DNA of 64,000 nt from Planococcus sp. 107-1 (GTDB lineage: Bacteria > Bacillota > Bacilli > Bacillales_A > Planococcaceae). The notes beneath the pieces were generated by a model, which was given only the letters and a program-made list of their open reading frames with translations, did no database searches and was not told the origin of the DNA. This document shows, piece by piece, positions 1 through 8,630 of this stretch; the stretch's first letter is position 1; each line of letters starts with the position of its first letter. The stretch is from the NCBI RefSeq assembly GCF_021513255.1, contig NZ_CP090977.1:3286001-3350000 (forward strand). The letters are read 5' to 3'. The position numbers and the translations under genes were made by a program.

Positions 1-18
1 TTTTTATGAGAAAGAAAA

Positions 19-52
19 AAACTGCCTTTCCATAGTGCGGAAAGGCAGTTTT
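19..52 (-). terminator. Rho-independent terminator after the oxidase operon
   Basis: A stem of about 11 bp (ACTGCCTTTCC and its complement) with a short loop is flanked by A and T runs. Read on the minus strand it ends in a T run just after the 28-residue ORF. It could also work in the plus direction. Confidence 0.8.
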
Positions 53-56
53 CTTT

Positions 57-143
57 CTATTCTTCGTCAGATATACTGGTTTCGATCAGCATGGCGGTAA
101 AAACGATGAAGATAATCATTAATGATAATGCGGTGATCAACAT
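57..143 (-). CDS. 28-residue hydrophobic peptide, last ORF of the oxidase operon
   Basis: Reading MLITALSLMIIFIVF from the start, this is one hydrophobic helix followed by a short acidic tail (residues ETSISDEE). A GGAG ribosome site lies about 9 nt upstream, and the ORF follows the subunit I stop within 15 nt and precedes the operon terminator. Small single-helix proteins accompany many terminal oxidases, so it may be an accessory or assembly peptide of this ba3 oxidase. No family is recognised and expression is inferred from position and ribosome site only. Confidence 0.45.
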   Translation of the reverse strand: MLITALSLMIIFIVFTAMLIETSISDEE

Positions 144-155
144 TGCGCTCAACTC

Positions 156-1807
156 CTACCAAGTTTTGAATCCTTCCGATCCAGGCGGTGCATGGTGAAT
201 CATATGGCTTAGCGGAATCGCATAGGCAGCAACAATTAGGAAGACGGCGATTCCAATCCAAATCCACCAATTTTCCAGCCATTTCGGTGTGTTTTCTTTA
301 TCGCTGTCCGCCATCGGAAATTCAACTACATCTTCAGGCTTCACAGCTTTTGGCGACAAGAACATCGTCATGACGACGATATAGATGAGAATCATGGCGG
401 AAAGGAAGAGGATGCTTCCTCCAACAGCCATCGTTACGTGATTGGTTAAAATCCCATCAAACCATTCAAGAGCGGCGGGATGATCGTTATAGCCTGAATA
501 GGCAGTCCGTCTCGGAGCACCGAGAAGCCCCAAGATGTGCTGGGCTGTCGACATCAGCAGCATTCCGATGGACCACGTGATGATTTGGACGAATCCGAGG
601 ATTTGCATCGATTTTGTAAATTTGCGTCCGGTCAAATACGGAATGAGCCAGAACGTCATCCCCATGAAAGTCATTGCTACCGGCGTTCCGACTGTGATAT
701 GGAAATGCCCGACGATCCATAAAGTATTGTGGACGACTTCGTTCAATTGGAAACTTGCATTGATGATTCCGCCGCGCCGCCAGGAATAAAGAATGCCATC
801 GCAATAAAGATTGACGTGAAGCGGACATCTTTCCATGGAAGTTTTGTGAACCAGCCGAATAGCCCGGTTCCTCCTTTTTTGCGTCCTGAAATTTCAAAGT
901 TGGCAAACATGGAGAATGCCGTCATCAAAGACGGAATAATAACCATGAATGTCAAAACTACCTGAAGGAATTTCCAGAAATTCGAAATCCCCGGTTCCGT
1001 CAACTGATGGTGGAACCCAACCGGAATAGAGAATAAGATAAATAAAACAAACGATAAGCGTGCCAAGGAATCACTGAAAACTTTGACGCCGAGTATTTTT
1101 GGTACGATCACATACCAGGCCATATAAGCAGGCAGCAGCCAGAAGTAGACAAGCGGATGTCCGAAATACCAGAACAGGGAACGGCTCAATTCAACATTGA
1201 TGGTATCTGTCCAGCCGAATGCCCACGGGATGTATTGGAATAAGACCGTTGCCACAACCCCTAAACAGGCAATAATCCAAAGGATGATCGTCGTAATCGT
1301 CATAAAAGCGAATAAAGGGCTGAGTTCCCCTTTATGGTTTCTGCGCCACACCACATAATGGCCGACTAAAGCGAAACTGCTAATCCATGTTCCGACAATG
1401 ACCAATGCCAAGCCGACGTAAAACCAGCCGCTGCCTTTAAGCGGTGCGTAAAATGTATAAAGGACTGAAGCTTCACCGGAAACGATCATGACTGTCGCCA
1501 TCACCGTGCCAAGCAAAGTTACCCAGAAGCCGATCCATGAAAACAGACGGACTTTCGGGCCGAACGTCCCCAAACTTTTACTCATGCCGGTAATGAAAAA
1601 TCCAAAGATGAAAAAGGTCGTAAATATAAGTGCGAGCAGCACACCGTGTGCCGTTAAAATTTGATAATAATCCAGCCAAGCCGGCAATTGAAGTGCATCA
1701 TTCCGGATAAAAACTTGAAGCAGCCCGCATAAGGTCCCGATTAAAAAGGCCGTATACGCAACGCCGATATTCCATAAAGCTATTTTTCGATCTTGTGCAG
1801 CAATCAT
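156..1807 (-). pseudogene. ba3-type cytochrome c oxidase subunit I (frameshifted)
   Basis: Catalytic subunit of a heme-copper terminal oxidase that reduces oxygen to water and pumps protons across the membrane. The intact frame would encode about 550 residues with some 13 helices. Visible ligand motifs include FGHPLVYFW and FHHQLTEPG in the first part and VGHFHITVG in the second. The frame breaks around 765-785 in a GC-rich run (GGCGGCGCGGCGG): after FFIPGGAA the frame must shift for GIINASFQL to follow, which fits one missing base. The upstream piece alone lacks the HFH heme ligands, so a true frameshift would abolish activity. The gene follows subunit II by 2 nt. A sequencing error is likely because both halves are fully conserved. 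Confidence 0.85.
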
Positions 1808-1809
1808 GT

Positions 1810-2277
1810 TTAATACACCTCTATTTCATTGAACATCATATGATGCCCTGTTCCGCAATATTCATTGCAGAGAATCAAGTATTTTCCGGGTTTATCGAAT
1901 GTATAGGATTTTGTCGTGATGCGCCCCGGCACGACCATCATATTCACTTTTGTATCATCAATCGTAAAACTGTGGACCACATCGGTGCTGGTCACTTTGA
2001 AGATGATTTCTTTTCCGGCTGGCACCCGCAGATCCGGCGCATTATAGCCGAAAGCCATAGCGACGATTGCCACTTGGTATGTGTCGTCATCCAATTGCGT
2101 CACTCCCGGTTTATCGAAAGGCGCTGTCTCGTTCACTTTTTTCGGATCGATCGTGTCCATCCCGCCTGCTGGGGTATGGTCCTGTGAAAATGCGCTCACG
2201 CCGACGACGCCTAGAAACACTGCTAACGCAACAATTCCAAACGTCAGCCAAATTTTTTCGAATTTATGAAGATGCAT
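1810..2277 (-). CDS. Cytochrome c oxidase subunit II, ba3 type (CuA subunit)
   Basis: Membrane-anchored subunit carrying the dinuclear CuA centre that accepts electrons from cytochrome c. The 155-residue chain has one N-terminal helix (about residues 11-30), typical of the short ba3 form rather than the two-helix caa3 form. A cupredoxin fold follows, with ligands His102 (VVHSF), Cys137, Glu139, Cys141, His145 and Met148 in CNEYCGTGHHMM. It lies between the subunit IIa ORF and subunit I in one transcription unit. All expected copper ligands are present, so it should be functional. Confidence 0.95.
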   Translation of the reverse strand: MHLHKFEKIWLTFGIVALAVFLGVVGVSAFSQDHTPAGGMDTIDPKKVNETAPFDKPGVTQLDDDTYQVAIVAMAFGYNAPDLRVPAGKEIIFKVTSTDVVHSFTIDDTKVNMMVVPGRITTKSYTFDKPGKYLILCNEYCGTGHHMMFNEIEVY

Positions 2278-2308
2278 ATTCCTCTACTCCTTTTTCTTTG
2301 TTCATTTT

Positions 2309-2431
2309 TCACCTTGCTACATACATGGAATAGACGATGACCCACATGGCCACAATCACAACACCCACAAAAAATACACTGATCAAGGTGCCGCGGAGGT
2401 CTATATTCGCATGATCATTTTTTTTGCTCAT
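2309..2431 (-). CDS. Cytochrome c oxidase subunit IIa (40 aa)
   Basis: A 40-residue protein starting MSKKNDHANIDLRGT with one C-terminal transmembrane helix (residues about 16-37). A strong ribosome site (GGTGAAGGGAA) precedes its ATG. In ba3 oxidases a short subunit IIa supplies the helix that subunit II lacks; size, position directly upstream of subunit II and single-helix topology all match. It is the first gene of the oxidase operon, downstream of the Fnr-type box. Confidence 0.85.
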   Translation of the reverse strand: MSKKNDHANIDLRGTLISVFFVGVVIVAMWVIVYSMYVAR

Positions 2432-2458
2432 TTCCCTTCACCTCTTCTGTCAATCTCT

Positions 2459-2508
2459 TACTCCTAAAGTAATCTTTTCTGCCTTCGAACATTGTGATAT
2501 TTCTCACA
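2459..2508 (-). promoter_or_regulatory. Fnr/Crp-type box and promoter of the oxidase operon
   Basis: A perfect palindrome TGTGA-N6-TCACA lies at 2493-2508, matching the known B. subtilis Fnr consensus. A weak -10-like element (TACTTT, 2466-2471 on the minus strand) places a possible start near 2459, which would centre the box at about -41.5, the usual class II activator position. The promoter is inferred; the palindrome is plain in the sequence. Confidence 0.7.
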
Positions 2509-2545
2509 CATGCCCCTCTTTTTATGGCGTCTGTCGAATTTTAGA

Positions 2546-2590
2546 CAAAAAAAGAAGCGATCTCGGATAAAAATCCAAGATCGCTTCTTT
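2546..2590 (-). terminator. Terminator of fnr
   Basis: Stem AAAGAAGCGATCT (2551-2563) pairs with 2578-2590 around a 14-nt loop. On the minus strand it is followed by a T run. It separates fnr from the oxidase promoter region. Confidence 0.85.
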
Positions 2591-2613
2591 TGATTGAATT
2601 TGGTTTAACTTTC

Positions 2614-3315
2614 CTAGTCGATTTTGCAAAATGAAATCGGGCAATTTTCGCAATTGATCTGGGTTTTCAAATAGGAAAGATCGTGGATCAACATTTTTCC
2701 ACCCACCATCGAAATCATCTTTTCCTTTTTCAAGTCGCTGAGCATCCGGTTCACCACTTCACGGGTCATTCCGCAGAAGTTGGCAAGTTCCTGATTGGTC
2801 AAGATCATATCGATCAAAATGCCTTCAGGCTGCTGGATTCCGTAGCTATTGCTCAAACGAATTAACGTAGAGTAGAGCGCTCCTTTTTTGCCGTGAAGGA
2901 GAAGATCGCGGAATTTTGTCTGTGTCTTTTGCTGATCGATGCCCATCCATTTCATGAAAGCCGCCGATAATCGAGGATTCTTCAGAAGCCCTTCTTCCAA
3001 ATCTTCTATCGCGATTTTCGTACAGACAACATCTTCTATCGCTTTTGCATCCAGCATGTATTTCGCAGCTTCGGAAAACACCGTGACTTCCCCGACAATC
3101 TGTTCCGGCCCGCAAATTTTCAAGGTAAGTTCGCGGCCGTCCGGCGTCACTTTTCCGATCTGGACTTTTCCGGACTCGATGATATAGATTCCTTCCACGT
3201 CATCGCCTTCCCGAAAAAGATAACTATTCTTTTGATAAGACTTCTCTATTTTCTTAATGCCTGCATGCAGGCCCATTTCTATGGTAAATTTTTGAGTTGC
3301 TGCCGTCCGTTCCAA
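2614..3315 (-). CDS. fnr: Fnr-type oxygen-responsive regulator (Crp/Fnr family)
   Basis: A 233-residue Crp/Fnr protein: cyclic-nucleotide-binding fold at about residues 20-135, a long dimer helix, and a helix-turn-helix around residues 172-198 (QELANFCGMTREVVNRML). The C-terminus has Cys222, Cys225 and Cys230 in CENCPISFC. That C-x2-C-x4-C spacing is the arrangement known from B. subtilis Fnr, whose three C-terminal cysteines hold a 4Fe-4S cluster. It therefore probably senses oxygen. The start is TTG with GAGGG six bases upstream; an internal ATG at residue 14 is the alternative. Its neighbour is an oxidase operon with a matching TGTGA-N6-TCACA site, so direct control is likely. Confidence 0.88.
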   Translation of the reverse strand: MERTAATQKFTIEMGLHAGIKKIEKSYQKNSYLFREGDDVEGIYIIESGKVQIGKVTPDGRELTLKICGPEQIVGEVTVFSEAAKYMLDAKAIEDVVCTKIAIEDLEEGLLKNPRLSAAFMKWMGIDQQKTQTKFRDLLLHGKKGALYSTLIRLSNSYGIQQPEGILIDMILTNQELANFCGMTREVVNRMLSDLKKEKMISMVGGKMLIHDLSYLKTQINCENCPISFCKID

Positions 3316-3397
3316 GTTGAACCCTCATTCCTCAGAATATTGTTCCCTGTATGTAAAGATTATCATATTTCGGAAGCAAAAAATGTAATTTCCCAAT

Positions 3398-3420
3398 AAA
3401 AAAACTGCCAACTATGGCAG
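3398..3420 (-). terminator. Terminator after the isoprenylcysteine-type methyltransferase
   Basis: Short hairpin CTGCCA-TAGT-TGGCAG on the minus strand followed by seven T residues. Confidence 0.75.
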
Positions 3421-3428
3421 CTGTGGCA

Positions 3429-3995
3429 TTAATAAATGAAGGGAACCAGTCTTGCTCTTTTTTTCATCCATCGAACATATTCCGGACCGAATTTTTCGAT
3501 CAAAAGCTCTTCTTCGTAGCTGATGCGCTTTAGCAAAGTCCAAATGACGACGGCTCCGCCCAAAATTGCCGCAATCAGGCTTGTACAAAATAAAGCCATG
3601 CCAATACCAATCAGCAGCAAGGCCGTATACAGCGGATGCCGCAGCATCCGGTAAGGGCCGGAACTGACGATTTCATCGCCTTCTCGGACTGTGACATGCC
3701 GGGTAAATTGGCTTTTCAAATGAAGGATTCCCCAGAACCTCAAGAATACACCCATAGCAAATAGCACGAGGCCAGTCCAGCGCATAAATTGGCCAATTTC
3801 TGTGTCTGTTCCGATCTCCTGCAGCAATAATGCCGCAGCAATCGTAGCTCCGAGCGCGGCTAAAATATAATAGAAAGATTTTTTTTCGTAAGGATCGCCT
3901 TCTCCGACGCCCCGATTTCGAAAGAAAATGAATTCTCCGATCCAAACCACGCTAATTCCAATAAAAATCCATTCCGCCATCGCCATCATCTTCAC
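3429..3995 (-). CDS. Isoprenylcysteine carboxyl methyltransferase-like membrane protein
   Basis: A 188-residue membrane protein with about five helices. The C-terminal half carries the family hallmark GPYRMLRHPLYTALLL followed by a hydrophobic hairpin and EELLIEKFGPEYVRW, typical of ICMT and phospholipid methyltransferases that take their methyl group from S-adenosylmethionine. The substrate in bacteria is generally unknown. It stands alone between fnr and uspA with its own terminator. Family assignment is firm; the reaction is not. Confidence 0.8.
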   Translation of the reverse strand: MKMMAMAEWIFIGISVVWIGEFIFFRNRGVGEGDPYEKKSFYYILAALGATIAAALLLQEIGTDTEIGQFMRWTGLVLFAMGVFLRFWGILHLKSQFTRHVTVREGDEIVSSGPYRMLRHPLYTALLLIGIGMALFCTSLIAAILGGAVVIWTLLKRISYEEELLIEKFGPEYVRWMKKRARLVPFIY

Positions 3996-4183
3996 CCAAA
4001 TCTTCAGTTTCTCTTATAGTCAATATATAGAACATTGCTTCTCAAAACAAATCTCTTCCCTTCCCGGGTTAAACTCAACAGCTCTTCACCTTATCGACAT
4101 ACTTTAATGTAAGAATAATGAAATAAAAAAGGAATTTACAGCACGGATGTGGAAAGAGAACAATATAGACAGGAGGAATTCAA

Positions 4184-4645
4184 ATGCCCTTACAATATCA
4201 AAATATCTTAGTTGCGGTGGATGGTTCGAATGAAGCAGACCTTGCCTTTAAAAAATCGATTGGGATTGCATCCCGCAATAAATCCGCCTTGTATCTTGTC
4301 CATATTATCGACAATCAATCTTTTGGTTCAGTGGAGGCTTACAGCCAAGCAATCGCAAAAGAAGCGATGGCATCTTCTGAAAAATTGATGGCGGGCTATA
4401 AGCAAACAGCCGCTTCCGCTGGAGCAGAAAATGTCCACGTCGTGATCGAGTACGGTTCGCCTAAAAAGTTGATTCCCGTCGATTTGGTCAAGAAATACAA
4501 TATCGATTTGATTATTTGCGGAGCTACCGGCTTGAATGCAGCAGAACGCATCTTCCTCGGAAGCGTATCCGAACGGATCATCCGCTCTGCCCATTGTGAT
4601 GTACTTGTCGTCCGAACCGAGGATCCTGAAAGCATTGAAGCGTAA
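4184..4645 (+). CDS. Universal stress protein, UspA family
   Basis: A 153-residue single Usp domain. The N-terminal strand is NILVAVDGSNEA with the nucleotide-contacting Asp. The C-terminal ATP-binding loop GATGLNAAERIFLGSVS matches the G-x2-G-x9-G-S/T pattern of the ATP-binding UspA subclass. These cytoplasmic dimers are induced under stress or growth arrest. An AGGAGG-type site precedes the ATG and a strong terminator follows, so it is a single-gene unit. Confidence 0.92.
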   Translation: MPLQYQNILVAVDGSNEADLAFKKSIGIASRNKSALYLVHIIDNQSFGSVEAYSQAIAKEAMASSEKLMAGYKQTAASAGAENVHVVIEYGSPKKLIPVDLVKKYNIDLIICGATGLNAAERIFLGSVSERIIRSAHCDVLVVRTEDPESIEA

Positions 4646-4678
4646 TCTCTAAGTAAACTTTCCTTTAGGATACACTGG

Positions 4679-4715
4679 CCCCTTCCTTTACATGACCTGT
4701 AAAGGAAGGGGTTTT
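4679..4715 (+). terminator. Terminator of the uspA-like gene
   Basis: A 14-bp stem (CCCCTTCCTTTACA, 4679-4692, with 4698-4711) is followed by TTTTCCTCTTTT. Confidence 0.9.
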
Positions 4716-4911
4716 CCTCTTTTATGAGCATTAGGTCTCTTCATACAAAATATACCGGTATAATTCTGATACAAAACTGTAATAAAAAACAGTTTTCAAT
4801 CATGTTACAATAGGTTCGTTGCTGTTTTTCAGTGCAAAGCAAGGAATGAATTTATTATCCAAGTAAAATATATTATAGAGAGAACCAGTTATGCAGGAGG
4901 GAAATGAACAC

Positions 4912-6213
4912 ATGAAGCAATTATCGAAATGGACTGCGACGGCCATTGCCGCAGTGTTATCTTTGACGCTTATCATGCCATCAGCGAATGCGGATGCGTT
5001 AAGCGACCTGGAGAAAAAGCAACAGCAAGCCGAACAAAAGAAAAACGAATTGAATTCCGGAATCCAGCAAAAAGCGAGCGAGATTTCAGAAAATCAGACA
5101 AAACTTGAAAAGATCATCAGCCAAATCGAGAAATTGGATCAGCAAATCCAGGAAACCGAAGCGAAAATCGACGGGGTCCAAGCGCAAATCGATCAAACAA
5201 AAGTTGAAATCGACGAACTGAAAAAATCCATCGAAGAATTGGAACGGAAAATTGCCGAACGCGAAGAATTATTGAAAGACCGCGCACGCGCTATCCAATT
5301 GAGCGGCGGCTCTGTGGATTACATCGATGTATTGCTTGGAGCAAACAGCTTCATCGATTTTATCGACCGTTTTTCAGCAGTGAATACCTTAATCGAAGCT
5401 GACCGCCAAATCATGAAAGAACAAGCCCACGATAAAAAACTTTTGGCTGAGCAAAAAGCGGAAGTTGAAAATAAATTAGCCGAACAGGAAAAGCAAAAAG
5501 CCGAATTGGTCGGATTGAAAAACTCGCTTGATGCCAAGAAAAAAGAACAGGCAGGGCTTGAGAAAGATTTAAAAGCTGAACAAAACCGTTTGGCTAAAGA
5601 AAAATCCACTTTGGAGAAACAGCGCGATGAAGCCCTTAACTTAAGCGCAAGCTTGGAAAAGAAAATCGCGAAAGAGCAAGCACGTCTAGCTGAAATTGCA
5701 CGCAAAGCTGAAGCAGAGCGCAAGAAAAAAGAAGCAGCTGCCCGTAAAGCGGCAGCAGCTAAAAGCGCAAGCTCCGGTTCTTCTTATGTCGCACCGGCAG
5801 CAGGCAGCGCCAACTTTATCCAACCGGCTCCAGGAAGATTCACATCCGGCTTCGGCGGACGCGACATCGGGGCAGGTGCGGAATCGCATCTTGGAATGGA
5901 TATCGCCAATGTAACAGGCACACCGATTGTCGCTGCAGCAAGCGGCTATGTCACTTATGCCGGCTATATGAACGGCTACGGCAATGTTGTCATCATGACC
6001 CACTCCATTAACGGACGGTCTTACGCAACAGTTTACGGACACATGAGCTCGATTGGCGCTTCTGTCGGCCAATCTGTTTCCCAAGGGCAAAAAGTGGGAG
6101 AAGTCGGCAGTACAGGACGTTCAACCGGTCCTCACCTTCACTTTGAAATCCATATCGGATCTTGGAACGGTGCACGTTCAAATGCAGTAAACCCTGCTCC
6201 ATACATCAGATAA
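4912..6213 (+). CDS. Secreted coiled-coil M23 peptidoglycan hydrolase
   Basis: A 433-residue secreted protein. A signal peptide (residues about 1-29, ending ANADA) is followed by a Lys/Glu/Gln-rich coiled coil to about residue 290, as in the PcsB/EnvC type, an Ala/Ser linker and a C-terminal M23 (LytM) domain. The zinc ligands are visible as His326-x3-Asp330 in HLGMD and His408 in GPHLHFE. Such proteins cut peptide cross-bridges of the cell wall during growth or division. The ATG at 4912 is chosen because AGGAGGG lies ten bases upstream; an in-frame ATG at 4891 would overlap that site. The pairing of coiled coil and hydrolase suggests control by an FtsEX-type partner, which is not in this window. 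Confidence 0.9.
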   Translation: MKQLSKWTATAIAAVLSLTLIMPSANADALSDLEKKQQQAEQKKNELNSGIQQKASEISENQTKLEKIISQIEKLDQQIQETEAKIDGVQAQIDQTKVEIDELKKSIEELERKIAEREELLKDRARAIQLSGGSVDYIDVLLGANSFIDFIDRFSAVNTLIEADRQIMKEQAHDKKLLAEQKAEVENKLAEQEKQKAELVGLKNSLDAKKKEQAGLEKDLKAEQNRLAKEKSTLEKQRDEALNLSASLEKKIAKEQARLAEIARKAEAERKKKEAAARKAAAAKSASSGSSYVAPAAGSANFIQPAPGRFTSGFGGRDIGAGAESHLGMDIANVTGTPIVAAASGYVTYAGYMNGYGNVVIMTHSINGRSYATVYGHMSSIGASVGQSVSQGQKVGEVGSTGRSTGPHLHFEIHIGSWNGARSNAVNPAPYIR

Positions 6214-6220
6214 ACCAAAC

Positions 6221-6255
6221 AAAAGCCCTGCTTGAACCTTCAAGCAGGGCTTTTT
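6221..6255. terminator. Bidirectional terminator between the M23 gene and panB
   Basis: A stem of about 16 bp (AAAAGCCCTGCTTGAA and complement) with a 3-nt loop, with A and T runs on both sides, serves both converging genes. Confidence 0.9.
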
Positions 6256-6256
6256 A

Positions 6257-7093
6257 CTATTTTCCGGCTCCATATAATTGCTGGAGTTCTTCCTCTTTCA
6301 TCGTGAAACGGTGTTCTTCAGCAGGGAATGCCCCGGATTTCACTTCTTCTACATAAGCCGTCAAGCCGTTTTTCATGATTTCTCCGCTTTCTGCATAGGA
6401 ACGGACGAATTTCGGCAAATGGTGCGAGCCGTATTTCAATGTGTCGTGATAAACCAGCACTTGGCCGTCTGTTTCGGCGCCGGCGCCAATCCCGATAACT
6501 GGAATCGATACAGCCGCCGTGACTTCACGCGCCAATTGGTACGGGATGCATTCAAGTACGACCATGCAAGCACCTGCCGCTTCACAGGCTTTGGCATCTT
6601 CGATCAATTTCTGAGCTGCATCTGCCGTTTTGCCTTGTACTTTATAACCGCCGAGAACGCCGGCTGTCTGCGGCAGCAGGCCTAGATGCCCTACTACCGG
6701 AATACCGGTGCGCGTCAGTAAACGGATGACGTCGATCACTTCATCGGCCCCCTCGAGTTTCAAAGCCTCTGCCCCTGTCTCCTGAAAGATTCGGATAGCA
6801 TTTTCAAGAGTGCGGTCCAAGCTGCCATGGAATGAACCGAACGGCATGTCGACGACAAGGAAAGTATCCGGTGCGCCCCGGCGTGCAGCTTTGCCGTGAT
6901 GGATCATGTCTTCGACTGTCACTTTCACCGTGGAATCATAGCCAAGCACGACCATGCCGAGCGAATCTCCCACTAAAATGACATCGATGCCAGCTTCTTC
7001 CGCCAATTTCGCCGATGGGTAATCATACGCTGTCAGCATGGCGATCTTCTCATTTTGTGCTTTCATTTTGCTGAATGATGCGGTGTTCTTCAT
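6257..7093 (-). CDS. panB: 3-methyl-2-oxobutanoate hydroxymethyltransferase (PanB)
   Basis: First committed enzyme of pantothenate synthesis: it transfers a hydroxymethyl group from methylene-tetrahydrofolate to 2-oxoisovalerate, giving ketopantoate. The 278-residue chain shows [25 protein letters not shown] (metal-binding Asp), VVDMPFGSF and [14 protein letters not shown], all family motifs. The ATG at 7093 has AAGGAG upstream; an ORF extension to 7126 lacks a proper site. panC and panD do not follow, unlike in B. subtilis. A promoter about 190 nt upstream and a hairpin terminator just before the ribosome site point to control of transcription elongation. Confidence 0.95.
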   Translation of the reverse strand: MKNTASFSKMKAQNEKIAMLTAYDYPSAKLAEEAGIDVILVGDSLGMVVLGYDSTVKVTVEDMIHHGKAARRGAPDTFLVVDMPFGSFHGSLDRTLENAIRIFQETGAEALKLEGADEVIDVIRLLTRTGIPVVGHLGLLPQTAGVLGGYKVQGKTADAAQKLIEDAKACEAAGACMVVLECIPYQLAREVTAAVSIPVIGIGAGAETDGQVLVYHDTLKYGSHHLPKFVRSYAESGEIMKNGLTAYVEEVKSGAFPAEEHRFTMKEEELQQLYGAGK

Positions 7094-7123
7094 TTTTTTC
7101 TCTCCTTCCGGGAGGAAAACCGA

Positions 7124-7310
7124 CAAAAAAGCCCGTCTAATCCAAAAATGGACAGACGGACAGAAATTTACGTTAATTGGTTTTCTCCGTCCCTGTCATA
7201 TCAAGATCAAGGCAGAACTATTCATTTGTTGAAAATGGGATTGCCAGGTGCAGTTCAACAATGATACCGCCCTTACTCGTACTATAGCAGAAATGGCAAT
7301 AGTCTGACAA
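7124..7310 (-). promoter_or_regulatory. panB promoter and structured leader ending in a terminator
   Basis: A promoter is visible on the minus strand: TTGTCA (7305-7310), 18-nt spacer, TATAGT (7281-7286). The leader of about 145 nt ends in a hairpin (7131-7144 with 7149-7159) followed by six T, before the panB ribosome site. A second hairpin upstream (GGAC-GG-AGAAA pairing with TTTCT-GTCC, 7158-7192) touches the terminator arm. The pan RNA motif is known upstream of panB in Firmicutes; I could not confirm its consensus by eye. No gene is seen in 7311-7451. Confidence 0.6.
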
Positions 7311-7451
7311 ACGGCTATTTCTGGTGAAATTTTTTATTTTTCCCCATGAACTTTTTGGCTGATGTACAGTCTAATAGTAAACTTACTTGCCTTAAAGCGC
7401 GAAATACTGTCCGTTTTCGCTGTTTTACTGTCCGCACCCAAGAAACCCATA

Positions 7452-7488
7452 GAAAAAGTCTGATTCATCTAAGAATCAGCCTTTTTCT
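7452..7488 (-). terminator. Terminator overlapping the stop of the DUF3885 gene
   Basis: CTGATTC-TTAGAT-GAATCAG on the minus strand, flanked by AAAAAGG and ACTTTTTC. It overlaps the TGA at 7476-7478. Confidence 0.75.
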
Positions 7489-8630
7489 CTTGTCGATCTT
7501 TCGACGATTTCAATTAACTTGGGATAAACATCCACAAAATACGCTTCCATCTTGTTCTCCAATTGCTTTCCAAGGGCTTGGTAAGCTCGATCTGCCTGCT
7601 CAACCGCTTTTAGAAAAGCGTCTTCTTTTTGTTCGTCTTGTTCCAGCTCCTTGTAGAGCTGCCAGATTCCCTTCAAGTAGCGCTGCTCGATTGCTGCGTA
7701 TTCGCCCGCTCCAATTTTCTCCAAGATCGATGTGAGTTTCTCGAGATAAGCATCAATGCCCTGCTCTTCAATGGATTCACTGCCCCAATTCAGCAAAATT
7801 TCATGCCCGCCGCTTTCATTCTCGGAATAGTACTGAAAAAGGATGGAAAGTTCATCGGCGGCCGGATCTCCGGAAGGAAAGTCCACATTGCTGATGGCTA
7901 AGATTACGGCATTCCAGATGTCCTCTTTGCTTTTCAGGTCGCTTCTCTTCATTACCGGCTTCATCGTGTTCCCTCCATTGAAAACTTGATCGATTTGCAA
8001 GCGGTCGTAATCCAATATCCAGCCGTTGAAGGTTTCATACATCGGCCGGATGGCTTCGGCAGACGCGGCGATCAAGTCGCAACCTCGGTCGTCGTACACA
8101 TGGAAAACGGTTTTCCGGGTTTTATTAACAATATAGACCTCTTGATAGACCGTCTTTTTAAATCCCATGTCTTCGTTGCAGCATTCCTTCAATAAACCCG
8201 GGTAATCCATCTCGCTTCGCCGGCACGGCAATACGAAACGATGGGTTTTCCAGTTTCCGCTCTTATTGTCTTCCGGAATCTCGTACGGCCATTCTTGATG
8301 CATCAAGCGGTAACGCAACGATTTCTCTTTGACATAGCGCATCATCATCAGCTTCTTGCGGTTTCGCTTTAACTGGCCAAAATCCGAGACATGCGTGACG
8401 ATGTACAATTCATCCTGTTCGCCGTGCCCCGCTTCAAATAAACGAATGGCCCGGCTATAGACTTTTTCAAGGTAAGGGCTGCCTTCATAGCCTAAACCTT
8501 TGTTCCAGTGAGTGCCCAGTTCAAAACGAATGCCGATTGGCCACGAATAAAACAAGGCAGGCAACAAGGTCAAATCCGGAAAATGGCTATCCATGAAGGA
8601 CGTGAATCTGTCCATTCGCACTTTATTCAT
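7476..8630 (-). CDS. DUF3885 protein with an extra C-terminal helical domain
   Basis: A 384-residue cytoplasmic protein. Residues about 10-200 match the DUF3885 pattern (LFYSWPIGIRFELG near the start, then YLEKVYSRAIRLFE and a tryptophan-rich end at FNGWILDYD). A second part of about 160 residues starts near MKPVMKRSDL, is largely helical and contains ILEKIGAGEYAAIEQ, loosely like DUF4375/DMP19 proteins. So it looks like a two-domain fusion; function is unknown. The ATG at 8630 is preferred because GAGGG sits seven bases upstream; it overlaps the previous gene by 8 nt, implying translational coupling with the upstream genes. Confidence 0.7.
   Translation of the reverse strand: MNKVRMDRFTSFMDSHFPDLTLLPALFYSWPIGIRFELGTHWNKGLGYEGSPYLEKVYSRAIRLFEAGHGEQDELYIVTHVSDFGQLKRNRKKLMMMRYVKEKSLRYRLMHQEWPYEIPEDNKSGNWKTHRFVLPCRRSEMDYPGLLKECCNEDMGFKKTVYQEVYIVNKTRKTVFHVYDDRGCDLIAASAEAIRPMYETFNGWILDYDRLQIDQVFNGGNTMKPVMKRSDLKSKEDIWNAVILAISNVDFPSGDPAADELSILFQYYSENESGGHEILLNWGSESIEEQGIDAYLEKLTSILEKIGAGEYAAIEQRYLKGIWQLYKELEQDEQKEDAFLKAVEQADRAYQALGKQLENKMEAYFVDVYPKLIEIVERSTREKG

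Noticed and set aside
4740-4890. WalR-type binding site in front of the M23 hydrolase gene
   Set aside because: Single TGTWAH-like hexamers exist but no pair with the required 5-nt spacing.
7346-7735. A 129-codon plus-strand ORF
   Set aside because: It crosses the terminator and 3' end of the DUF3885 gene and lacks a ribosome site.
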